The notes beneath the pieces were generated by a model, which saw nothing but the letters and a program-made list of their open reading frames with translations, was not told where the DNA came from and did no database searches. From Paracrocinitomix sp039939375 (GTDB lineage Bacteria; Bacteroidota; Bacteroidia; Flavobacteriales_D; Crocinitomicaceae), in the NCBI GenBank assembly GCA_039939375.1, contig JBDVJO010000002.1:434001-498000 (forward strand): a DNA stretch of 64,000 nt, in the 5' to 3' direction. This document shows, piece by piece, positions 18,659 to 26,575 of the stretch. Position 1 is the first letter of the stretch; the number at the start of each line of letters is the position of its first letter. The position numbers and the translations under genes were made by a program.

Positions 18659-21435
18659 TAGAAACGTTCTTTTAGAAATTGCGCCGTGTAAGAATCTTTT
18701 ACTTTCAATAAATCTTCAGGAGTTCCTTCGGCTATTATATTCCCTCCATTTTTCCCACCTTCTGGACCAATGTCAATAATCCAATCGGCGCATTTTAAAA
18801 CATCCATATTATGTTCAATTACAAGAATACTATGTCCTAATTTAACTAATTCTTGAAATGCAATTATCAATTTATCGATATCATGAAAATGAAGACCGGT
18901 GGTTGGTTCATCAAATATGAATAGGGTAGGAGTCTGTTTCTTTTGACCTTGATTTAAAAATGAGCCAAGCTTTACGCGCTGTGCTTCACCACCACTCATA
19001 GTGCTTGAAGGTTGCCCCAAAGTTAAATAACCTAAGCCCAAATCAAATAATGGTTGAATTCGTTCGATAATCTTTACTTCAGGCCCTTTCGGTCGATCAA
19101 AAAAAGCAATAGCCTCTTCAATAGACATATTCAGGACGTCTGAAATGGTTTTATCTTTATAAGTAACCTCCAAAGCCTCTTGCGAATAACGTTCTCCTTT
19201 GCACTCTTCACATTGCAATTTTACATCAGCCATAAATTGCATTGATATAGTGATGTCTCCTTCTCCTTTACAATTTTCGCATCTACCGCCAGGTACATTA
19301 TATGAAAAGAACCCTGCTTTATAACCTCTCATTTTAGAAAGCTGCTGTTGTGCAAATAAATCTCTGATGTAATCAAAAGCTTTTACATAAGTGGCCGGAT
19401 TTGAACGCGAAGACCTCCCAATTGGGTTTTGATCAACCATTTCAACTTCTTCAATTCGTTTCCAATCTCCTTCTAATCCATCAAACTCTCCAATTTTATT
19501 AGAAGATTTACCCAAAGCTTTTAATAATGCCGGATATAAAATTTGCTTAACAATGGTCGATTTTCCAGAGCCAGAGACTCCTGAAATACATACTAACCCA
19601 TTCAGAGGAATGTTTAAACTTATGTTTTTTAAATTGTTTTCTCGCATGCCTTTCAACTTCAGCTTGCTATTCAGCTTTCTTCTTTTAGCAGGTGTTGGAA
19701 TGATGATTCGCTCAGTTAAATAATCCGCGGTTAGGCTATTTTTTGCTTTTAGCAACTTGTCATGTGCTCCTTGAAATACTATTTCGCCTCCAAAAATTCC
19801 GGCTTTTGGACCAATATCAATAATTTGATCAGCCGCACGCATAACATCTTCTTCGTGTTCTACTACAATTACTGTGTTTCCAATCTTTTTAAGTCGATTC
19901 AAGACACCTATTAATCTTGCCGTATCTCTTGGATGCAAACCAATACTTGGTTCGTCTAATATATACATTGAACCAACCAAGGCAGACCCTAGAGAAGTTG
20001 CTAGGTTGATTCGTTGAGATTCACCTCCTGATAAAGTTGCAGACTGCCTATTTAATGTTAAATAACCAAGTCCAACCTCATTGAGGTAGTTCAGCCTGTT
20101 TTTAATCTCTAATAAAAGACGCTCAGCGATTTCTTGCTGTGTTTCATCCAGTTTTATCGATAAAAATAATTCTTGCAGTTCGTCAATAGGTAAAAGCAAC
20201 AAATCAGACAAAGAATGGCCATCTATTTTAACGTAATTGGTTTCTTTTCTCAATCTTGTTCCTCGGCAATCGTAACATACAGTTTTACCACGGTATCGCG
20301 ATAGCATAATACGATAATGAATTTTGTAAGACTTGGATTGCAAGAATTCAAAAAACTCAAATAAACCTCTGAGGTTTTTGTTACCATGCCAAAGCAAATT
20401 ACTTTCAGCTTCGCTTAGTTCATTGATAGGTCGGTGAATCGGAAAGTCATGTTTTGCTGCATTTGCTACAAAATGATGTTTCCATTCGCTCATTTTTTCG
20501 CCTCTCCAAGGCGCTATTGCATCTTCGTAAATACTTAATCCCTTATCCGGAATTACAAGATTAGGGTCTATTCCTATTGTTGATCCATAACCTTCACATG
20601 TTTTACATGCTCCGTAAGGATTATTGAAAGTGAAAAAGTTGATAGATGGTTCTATAAATGCCTCACCGTCTAACTCAAATCGTGAAGAAAAGTCGGAGGA
20701 TTTATCATCTTTCATTTCATATATGATGCAATCTCCAAACCCTTCATAAAAACCAGTTTGAATAGAATCAGCCGCTCTTGAAAGATAATCTTCATCTTCT
20801 GAATGACTTAAACGATCTATGATGATGAAGCTTTCTCCTTTTTTATATTTTTTGATATCAAAATCAGAAAGGTCATAGGCTTCGCCCTTTACAAATACTT
20901 TAGTAAATCCTTGAGAAAGCAGCATTTCTGCAGCTTTATCTGTTGGGTAATTATCTTTCAGTCGCCATGGCGCCAAGACCATATATCGATCTCCTAATTT
21001 GAACGATTTGATAAAATTGACTACGTCTGTTACGGAATGTTTTTTCACTTCGTCACCTGAAATAGGAGAGTATGTCTTTCCAATTCGTGCAAAGAGTACT
21101 TTTAAATAATCGTAGATTTCAGTAACGGTTCCAACAGTTGATCTCGGGTTATTCGAAATAACTTTTTGTTCAATGGCTATTCCAGGAGAGATTCCCTTGA
21201 TATAGTCAACATCTGGCTTGTCTAATCGGCCGAGAAACTGTCTTGCATATGAAGATAAACTTTCTACATAACGGCGTTGCCCCTCGGCAAAAAGAGTATC
21301 AAAAGCCAAAGATGATTTTCCAGAACCTGATAATCCAGTAATCACAACAAACTGGTTGTGTGGAATCGTCAGATCAACATTTTTTAAATTGTGAACTCTG
21401 GCACCTTTGATTTCAATTACTTTTTGTTTCTGCAT
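18658..21435 (-). CDS. uvrA: Excinuclease ABC subunit A
   Basis: UvrA is the damage-recognition ATPase of nucleotide excision repair. Both ABC modules are complete: Walker A GLSGSGKSSL and GVSGSGKSTI, signatures LSGGESQRINLA and MSGGEAQRVKLG, and Walker B ILDEPSIGLH and IFDEPTTGLH. Zinc-binding CxxC pairs are seen in CKTCEGYG, CYDCRGTR, CENCKGEGD and CEECKGERY. At 925 residues the length is standard. It is the first gene of a two-gene unit with the PH-like membrane protein. Confidence 0.97.
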   Translation of the reverse strand: MQKQKVIEIKGARVHNLKNVDLTIPHNQFVVITGLSGSGKSSLAFDTLFAEGQRRYVESLSSYARQFLGRLDKPDVDYIKGISPGIAIEQKVISNNPRSTVGTVTEIYDYLKVLFARIGKTYSPISGDEVKKHSVTDVVNFIKSFKLGDRYMVLAPWRLKDNYPTDKAAEMLLSQGFTKVFVKGEAYDLSDFDIKKYKKGESFIIIDRLSHSEDEDYLSRAADSIQTGFYEGFGDCIIYEMKDDKSSDFSSRFELDGEAFIEPSINFFTFNNPYGACKTCEGYGSTIGIDPNLVIPDKGLSIYEDAIAPWRGEKMSEWKHHFVANAAKHDFPIHRPINELSEAESNLLWHGNKNLRGLFEFFEFLQSKSYKIHYRIMLSRYRGKTVCYDCRGTRLRKETNYVKIDGHSLSDLLLLPIDELQELFLSIKLDETQQEIAERLLLEIKNRLNYLNEVGLGYLTLNRQSATLSGGESQRINLATSLGSALVGSMYILDEPSIGLHPRDTARLIGVLNRLKKIGNTVIVVEHEEDVMRAADQIIDIGPKAGIFGGEIVFQGAHDKLLKAKNSLTADYLTERIIIPTPAKRRKLNSKLKLKGMRENNLKNISLNIPLNGLVCISGVSGSGKSTIVKQILYPALLKALGKSSNKIGEFDGLEGDWKRIEEVEMVDQNPIGRSSRSNPATYVKAFDYIRDLFAQQQLSKMRGYKAGFFSYNVPGGRCENCKGEGDITISMQFMADVKLQCEECKGERYSQEALEVTYKDKTISDVLNMSIEEAIAFFDRPKGPEVKIIERIQPLFDLGLGYLTLGQPSSTMSGGEAQRVKLGSFLNQGQKKQTPTLFIFDEPTTGLHFHDIDKLIIAFQELVKLGHSILVIEHNMDVLKCADWIIDIGPEGGKNGGNIIAEGTPEDLLKVKDSYTAQFLKERF

Positions 21436-21812
21436 ACAGGATGATTCTTAAGGGAGGTTAAATTTAAGCATTGTTCGCCCATTTTTAGTTTTATTTGAAG
21501 ATAAAATTATTGAGATCTTTAGTGTTGAAAATCAATGGTTAAAGCTATTCTTTCTAAAAAAAAGTTAATTTTTTAATGAATTGACCCAACCTTTACAATA
21601 TGGCTTACCGTTAACTCAATAGAACGAACAGTTTATTCATTAATAGCTGATTTTGAAGGGTGAATTTTGATTCATATGATAAATCGCTTATATTTGAGGA
21701 ACTGAAAACTAAAAAATTGAATTGCCTATAGATTGAAATTTACTCTTTGAATTAGAAATGATAAAAACACTTTCAAGAACCATTCTTTGGACTTGAGGGA
21801 AAAGAGTAGATT
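21436..21812. other. Intergenic region between divergent uvrA and sigma-factor genes
   Basis: These 377 AT-rich bases contain no supported gene. They must carry promoters for both divergent genes. The one convincing element is the sigma-gene promoter at 21667-21696, listed separately. No operator-like palindrome or riboswitch was recognised. Confidence 0.6.
21667..21696 (+). promoter_or_regulatory. Bacteroidota-type promoter of the sigma-factor gene
   Basis: TTG at 21667-21669 is followed after exactly 19 bases by TATATTTG (21689-21696). This matches the -33 TTG and -7 TAnnTTTG consensus of the Bacteroidota primary sigma factor. Transcription would begin near 21703, leaving a leader of about 110 bases before the start codon at 21813. 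Confidence 0.6.
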
Positions 21813-22409
21813 ATGGGAAAAGCAATTTTAACTGATAAGGAACTTATTCGTAGTTACCTTTCTGGAGACGAGAAATCATTTGAAATTTTATTGACTAGAA
21901 ATAAAGACAGAGTCTTTGGTTATATCATGTCCAAAGTACGTGATGAAGACTTAGCGAACGATATTTTTCAAGAAGTATTCATTAAAGTGATTAGAACTTT
22001 TAAAAATGGTAGCTATAACGAAGAAGGAAAGTTTTTGCCTTGGGTACTTACCATTTCACACAATCTTGTGGTAGATCATTTCAGAAAAGCTAAAAAGATG
22101 CAAATGGTGTCTGAATCAAGCTCTAAAAGTGAAGAATTCAATATCTTTTCTATTTTGAGTTTAACTGATAATAACATTGAAGACGATATGATTAAAGATC
22201 AAATTGAATCTGATGTTGTTCGTCTGGTTGAATTCTTACCAGATGATCAAAGAAATGTGTTAAAAGACCGAATCTTTAAAGGGATGAGTTTTAAAGACAT
22301 TGCTGAACAAGATGATATCAGTATCAATACTGCTTTAGGAAGAATGCGATATGCGTTAATTAACCTTAGAAAGCTAATTGACAAGCACGAAGTTTCTATC
22401 ATGGCTTAA
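21813..22409 (+). CDS. RNA polymerase ECF-type sigma factor
   Basis: The 198-residue protein has sigma region 2 (KDRVFGYIMSKVRDEDLAND, then IFQEVFIKVIRTF and LPWVLTISHNLVVDHFRK) and region 4 (LPDDQRNVLKDRIFKGMSFK, DIAEQDDISINTALGRMRYA) with no region 3 between them. That makes it a group IV sigma factor. No anti-sigma gene is adjacent. A strong terminator follows 25 bases after the stop, so the gene is monocistronic. It may serve stress or growth-phase control, which cannot be specified. Confidence 0.9.
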   Translation: MGKAILTDKELIRSYLSGDEKSFEILLTRNKDRVFGYIMSKVRDEDLANDIFQEVFIKVIRTFKNGSYNEEGKFLPWVLTISHNLVVDHFRKAKKMQMVSESSSKSEEFNIFSILSLTDNNIEDDMIKDQIESDVVRLVEFLPDDQRNVLKDRIFKGMSFKDIAEQDDISINTALGRMRYALINLRKLIDKHEVSIMA

Positions 22410-22433
22410 ATTCTAAATCAAATAATTAAATGG

Positions 22434-22463
22434 AATCCTGATTTTTTAATCAGGATTTTTTTT
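22434..22463 (+). terminator. Rho-independent terminator after sigma-factor gene
   Basis: The perfect inverted repeat AATCCTGATT/AATCAGGATT encloses a short T-rich loop and is followed by a run of T residues. Confidence 0.85.
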
Positions 22464-22532
22464 GCACTATACAATAAGTTGAAACTCATTGCGTTTATTC
22501 TTTAAAATAAACCTAAAAACGAGATATTGCCT

Positions 22533-22682
22533 ATGCAAAAAATCTACATTGATGACGTAAAAACTTCTGAATACGAAACGAAATCGCCGAGTAAAGAAAC
22601 TCTCAACAACATCTTGGCATTTTCAAAATCACTAGAAGTATTAAAGTCGAAGAAAAAAAATGTTGAGATTACATTAAACTAA
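22533..22682 (+). CDS. Possible 49-residue small protein
   Basis: An ATG-started ORF of 49 codons (MQKIYIDDVKTSEYETKS..., ending NVEITLN) occupies the gap between two terminators. It is charged, lysine-rich and has no membrane segment. Its stop lies four bases before the next terminator hairpin, which is the spacing expected of a real gene end. No good ribosome binding site is visible and the family is unknown, so it remains a candidate. Confidence 0.42.
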   Translation: MQKIYIDDVKTSEYETKSPSKETLNNILAFSKSLEVLKSKKKNVEITLN

Positions 22683-22685
22683 CCA

Positions 22686-22720
22686 TATCCCTTATAGCTT
22701 TGCTATGAGGGATTTTTTAT
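22686..22720. terminator. Bidirectional terminator hairpin
   Basis: ATCCCTTATAGC pairs with GCTATGAGGGAT around a TTT loop with one G-T pair. A T-run follows on the + strand. It sits between the 49-residue ORF and the convergent minus-strand gene and can serve both. Confidence 0.78.
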
Positions 22721-23991
22721 CTTTTTATGTTGATTTTCATCAATTCATATCTAATATCCGAATTTGAATTTTTATAGAAAAAATAAGCAAAATTATTATT
22801 AACCTTCAAATTGACCGGGAATGGATATTTCTCAATTCTAAACTGTTTATCAATCTTACCGCTATTCATATTTAATTCGTTTAGAATATAGATTCCATTG
22901 TCTATTGAGAGTGTATAAAATTTACTGGAATATGAATCGATTAGAATCCTCTTTGCCCATTTTGGATCCAAATGGTAGTTGATTTCAATCTGTCTAATTT
23001 GGTTGCCTTCGCAGTCAAAAACTATAGCTTTAGATTCATTATGATTAAAAAAATAGATACTGTCGTTTAAATTATAAACAGGGTTATATGAAGGTTTTAA
23101 GACTATTGTAGCTAACCAGAGTGAATCTTCAACTTTATCAAATGCCAAATCAGAATTGTACCTCCCTTCAGCACCGGGGTAGATTTCACCCATCATATGA
23201 ATACCTGGATTATTATCTATTTGAGTTTGAGTATAAGTAATAAATTCTTTTCGATTAGAATTGATTGAACTATAGAGCACCCTTGATTCTTCTGTGAAGT
23301 TATCAGTTTTAACTAATGTATTTTCTTGTGAGTTTAGATAGGAAAATGTCCAAATTGCACTATTTTCATTAATAGATACAAGGTTTTCAATAAATTCTGT
23401 AAAACTGTCTTTTAATTTGGGAGCTTTCAGTTGTAATTCATTCTGGGTATTGACATTTATTTCTGAAAAATGATTTTTTGATTCTAGATAGAGGTGTCCG
23501 GTGTTATCATTTCTTATCCCGAATTGTTTTTTACTAAATGATAAAAAAGAAGTTCTTAAATTTCCACGAATTAGGCTTAAGTTATACTCGGATTTCGTTT
23601 TTGTCAACAAGATTAACTGAGACTGAATAAAGGCAAAGTCTAATAATTGTTCATTTTTCTTTCTTTCAATTTTTCTTTCCAAATCAGCATAAATTCTAAT
23701 TTCCGATAAGATTTTACTTTGTAAAATAATTTGAGACTTTGTGTTGAAACTTGATTCAAATAGTTTTTTTTGATAGCCAATCCGTCTAATTTCTAATAAG
23801 CATTGTTGAGAATCACATTGTATTCGAAAGTAACCAAGACTATCAGTAATTGTCGAAGTCTCTAAAAAATGAACAGTAGTGAAAGGGATAGGGTGATTTG
23901 ATTCATCAAGAACGAAACCTTCATGAAAATAACTCTGGCAATGTACAATGATAAAACAAAACGTACTATACAAAGTGAACAATAATCTCAT
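22717..23991 (-). CDS. Exported protein with carboxypeptidase-regulatory-like domain and propeller-like body
   Basis: A signal peptide (MRLLFTLYSTFCFIIVHCQS) is followed by a carboxypeptidase-regulatory-like beta-sandwich (EGFVLDESNHPIPFTTVHFL, DSLGYFRI, LEIRRIGYQKK). This fold is common at the start of Bacteroidota surface proteins. The remaining 300 residues contain recurring strand pairs such as KFYTLSIDNGIYILNELN, compatible with a beta-propeller. It has no TonB plug, so it is not a receptor. Substrate or partner is unknown. It is the only gene on this strand before the barstar-like gene, with no operon partner. Confidence 0.6.
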   Translation of the reverse strand: MRLLFTLYSTFCFIIVHCQSYFHEGFVLDESNHPIPFTTVHFLETSTITDSLGYFRIQCDSQQCLLEIRRIGYQKKLFESSFNTKSQIILQSKILSEIRIYADLERKIERKKNEQLLDFAFIQSQLILLTKTKSEYNLSLIRGNLRTSFLSFSKKQFGIRNDNTGHLYLESKNHFSEINVNTQNELQLKAPKLKDSFTEFIENLVSINENSAIWTFSYLNSQENTLVKTDNFTEESRVLYSSINSNRKEFITYTQTQIDNNPGIHMMGEIYPGAEGRYNSDLAFDKVEDSLWLATIVLKPSYNPVYNLNDSIYFFNHNESKAIVFDCEGNQIRQIEINYHLDPKWAKRILIDSYSSKFYTLSIDNGIYILNELNMNSGKIDKQFRIEKYPFPVNLKVNNNFAYFFYKNSNSDIRYELMKINIKR

Positions 23992-24034
23992 GAATTAGTG
24001 ATGCGATTTTCGCATTATTTCCATAAGTACTATT

Positions 24035-24307
24035 TTAATACACCTGTTCAATGGCAATTTCGCATTCAAGTGAATCGCGATTAAAATCTGCTATTTTTTC
24101 CTTAAAAAGTTCAGCATCAGAAGGGAAGTCTCGTTCTAAAGTTTTCCAATTTCTTAGGATGGTTTCAAACGGTAAATCAGTCTTTTTTTGAAGGCAAACA
24201 ATAAAACTATCCCAATTCATACCATAGTCATCTTCAAACTCAAAAGCAGTTTTCAGCTTTAAATGCAATTCTTGCGTGCTATTTACATTGCCTACATCAA
24301 TGATCAT
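24035..24307 (-). CDS. Barstar-like ribonuclease inhibitor family protein
   Basis: The 90-residue sequence fits the barstar family: a leading strand, the helix with ELHLKLKTAFEF, then DDYGMNWDSFIVCL, the segment that in barstar plugs the barnase active site. Barstar binds and neutralises extracellular-type ribonucleases. The start codon overlaps the stop of the oligopeptidase gene by four bases (ATGA), so it is its coupled downstream partner. No barnase-like gene is present nearby; the protein may protect against a rival's toxin or act on another target. Confidence 0.75.
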   Translation of the reverse strand: MIIDVGNVNSTQELHLKLKTAFEFEDDYGMNWDSFIVCLQKKTDLPFETILRNWKTLERDFPSDAELFKEKIADFNRDSLECEIAIEQVY

Positions 24308-26016
24308 TTTAAGGCCTCCAATTGCGCAGTGAGCATGGTTGAAATTTGCTGAATGTTTTGTGAAGAAAAATCAAATTCAACGCCTGCTGCTTGGTAGATA
24401 CTTTTAATGTCTTTTGTGTAGCCTAATGAAAGACCTGCTTTATACTTTTCTATGGCCTCTTTTTCATTTGATAGAGCATTATTCCATACTCCTAAGGCTC
24501 CGAGCTGAGAAAATCCATATTCGATATAGTAAAAAGGAACTTCAAACAAGTGCAATTGTTTGTGCCATGAGTAATCTCTGGCATCCTCATAGCCCGTCCA
24601 ATCAGTTAATCCAGTACCGAATCGTTTTCCTAAATCCAACCATTTAGCTTTTCTTTCTTCTCTGGTGTGAGTGGGGTTTTCGTAAATCCAATGTTGGAAA
24701 CCATCTATAGTTGCTACCCAAGGCAATACCATTAAGATAGACTCAAGGTGCTCTTTTTTAGCTCGGTTTAAATCATCTCCGGTTCCATAAAACTCTTCCC
24801 AATATTTCATGCTGATTAATTCCATAGACATGGATGCCAATTCTGCCACTTCAGAAGGAAAGCTTTTGTAAGCAGTTAATGCTAAATCTTTTGTTAAAAA
24901 TGAATGAACGGCATGACCTCCTTCATGGATCATTGTGATGACATCTCTAGCAGAACCTGCGGCATTCATAAAAATAAACGGAATACCAATTTCATATAAT
25001 GGATAGTTGTACCCTCCAGGTGCTTTTCCTTTTTTAGATTCTAAATCTAAGTGCCCCATTTTTTTCATGGTTTCTAAACAATCAGAAAAATATGGATCTA
25101 ATTTGTCAAATACCGAGATGGTTTTATTTAGTAATTCGTCTCCACCTTCAAATGGTTTAAGTGGTTCTTTGCCATTTGGATCAGCACTTGCATCATAAGG
25201 CTTGAATGCAGGAAAACCAAATTTATTTAATTTTTCTTGTTGGATTTTCTTATAAATAGGAACGATAAACTCCTCAATTGAGGCATGAAAATCAAGGCAA
25301 TCTTGAACAGAATAATCGAAACGATTCATGGCCTTGAACTTGTAATCTCTGAAGTTTTTAAATCCAGCATTCTCAGCAATTTCTTGACGCAGTGCAACAA
25401 GCTCGTCAAAAATTGCTTCTAGTTTATCATGGTCTTGTCTTTTGCGTTCAACTAAAAGCTCATATACTTCTTTTCTGATTGATCGATCTGGATCTTTCAA
25501 ATATTTAGCTGCTTGCTGTGAAGTGATTTCCTCTCCCTTATAAGTAATCAATTGATCACCGATAATTTTACTGTATTCTTGCCCTAAAGTTTGTGACTTT
25601 GCTTGTAATGGAATGTTGTCTTCACAGAATAAATCCAATGAAGTTTGTACTTTCTTTAGATAAATCAAATCTGCTTCATCAGATAACTCATTTTTAAAAG
25701 GACTTTCAATTAATCTTTTATTCAACGCATTAGACGGTTCCGCCATTTTAGGATTGATCTCTGTTACAAAAGTTGTATAGCGTTTAGAGGCTTCTTCATC
25801 AGCTGTGTTTATGGTCATTTTAATGTATCGCCATGCCATATCTTCTTCTAAAACAGCTTCTAATTCACTGTTTTTTAAAAGCCAATTTTTATAATCGCTT
25901 AGTGAGTTAATGGGCTCATTTAACAAAGCGTCAAAGTAGGGTTGAACGTCCTCCCACTTTTCGATATTTAAATCTTCAGCTACAAATATTCTTGGTTTAC
26001 GTGTAATTTCCATCAT
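24304..26016 (-). CDS. M3 family oligoendopeptidase
   Basis: The zinc-binding motif HEGGH (residues 364-368, in TMIHEGGHAVHSFL) and the C-terminal HKQLHLFEVPFYYIEYG region define a thimet/PepF-type M3 metallopeptidase. The N-terminal helical domain and the total of 570 residues are normal for the M3B group. Such enzymes cut short peptides in the cytoplasm; no signal peptide is seen. The annotated start has two Met codons in a row and either could be used. The downstream barstar-like gene is translationally coupled. Confidence 0.92.
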   Translation of the reverse strand: MMEITRKPRIFVAEDLNIEKWEDVQPYFDALLNEPINSLSDYKNWLLKNSELEAVLEEDMAWRYIKMTINTADEEASKRYTTFVTEINPKMAEPSNALNKRLIESPFKNELSDEADLIYLKKVQTSLDLFCEDNIPLQAKSQTLGQEYSKIIGDQLITYKGEEITSQQAAKYLKDPDRSIRKEVYELLVERKRQDHDKLEAIFDELVALRQEIAENAGFKNFRDYKFKAMNRFDYSVQDCLDFHASIEEFIVPIYKKIQQEKLNKFGFPAFKPYDASADPNGKEPLKPFEGGDELLNKTISVFDKLDPYFSDCLETMKKMGHLDLESKKGKAPGGYNYPLYEIGIPFIFMNAAGSARDVITMIHEGGHAVHSFLTKDLALTAYKSFPSEVAELASMSMELISMKYWEEFYGTGDDLNRAKKEHLESILMVLPWVATIDGFQHWIYENPTHTREERKAKWLDLGKRFGTGLTDWTGYEDARDYSWHKQLHLFEVPFYYIEYGFSQLGALGVWNNALSNEKEAIEKYKAGLSLGYTKDIKSIYQAAGVEFDFSSQNIQQISTMLTAQLEALK

Positions 26017-26029
26017 GTTTTAAAGATAT

Positions 26030-26062
26030 AAAAAACGCCCTTTATAAAAATATAAAGAGCGT
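26030..26062 (-). terminator. Terminator of the DUF5606 gene
   Basis: Read on the minus strand, ACGCTCTTTATA pairs with TATAAAGGGCGT around a T-rich loop, with one G-T pair, and is followed by six T residues. It lies between the DUF5606 stop and the M3 peptidase start, so those genes are separate units. Confidence 0.75.
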
Positions 26063-26085
26063 CAGTTAAAAGTCAATTCTAAATC

Positions 26086-26547
26086 TTATTCTTCTTCTTC
26101 AGCAGCTTTCTTTGCTTTAGCTTTTGGCTTCGCTTTCTCTTTTTTCTCTTCTTTTTCTTCTTCTGCCTTAACTACTAATCCGTTTTCGCAAAGGATGTTA
26201 TACCACTGATATAATTTTTTTAAATCTTGATCATATACGCGGTCTTCATCATAATCAGGTAAATAGGTCTGAATATGTTCTCTTAGTTTAGCCGGTGCCT
26301 CTTTGTGACTAATAGATGGTTTGTAACCTTCTTTTTCAGCTAATTTCGTGTATACATCAACTAAAGGAACATCTTCCTCGTAAGTATAGATGCAAATATC
26401 TTCTAATGCTGAAATTTTATCAGATGCAAAAGCAGGGAATTTTTTTCCTGAGTCTAATGATTCAACAATAATGTTTTTTCTGCCTTGGGCAGCAACTTTA
26501 AACAATCCTGGTTTACCAGAAATGGCTATGATTCCTTTAATATTCAT
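26086..26547 (-). CDS. DUF5606 domain protein
   Basis: The N-terminal 70 residues (IKGIIAISGKPGLFKVAAQG, IIVESLDSGKKFPAF, ISALEDICIYTYEEDVPLVD) match the Bacteroidota DUF5606 family, a small cytoplasmic protein of unknown role. The C-terminal 35 residues are an extreme Lys/Glu/Ala tail that could contact nucleic acid or other proteins. It has its own terminator and appears monocistronic. Confidence 0.82.
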   Translation of the reverse strand: MNIKGIIAISGKPGLFKVAAQGRKNIIVESLDSGKKFPAFASDKISALEDICIYTYEEDVPLVDVYTKLAEKEGYKPSISHKEAPAKLREHIQTYLPDYDEDRVYDQDLKKLYQWYNILCENGLVVKAEEEKEEKKEKAKPKAKAKKAAEEEE

Positions 26548-26575
26548 TCAAAAAAAATTTGAGTAAAAATAAGTA

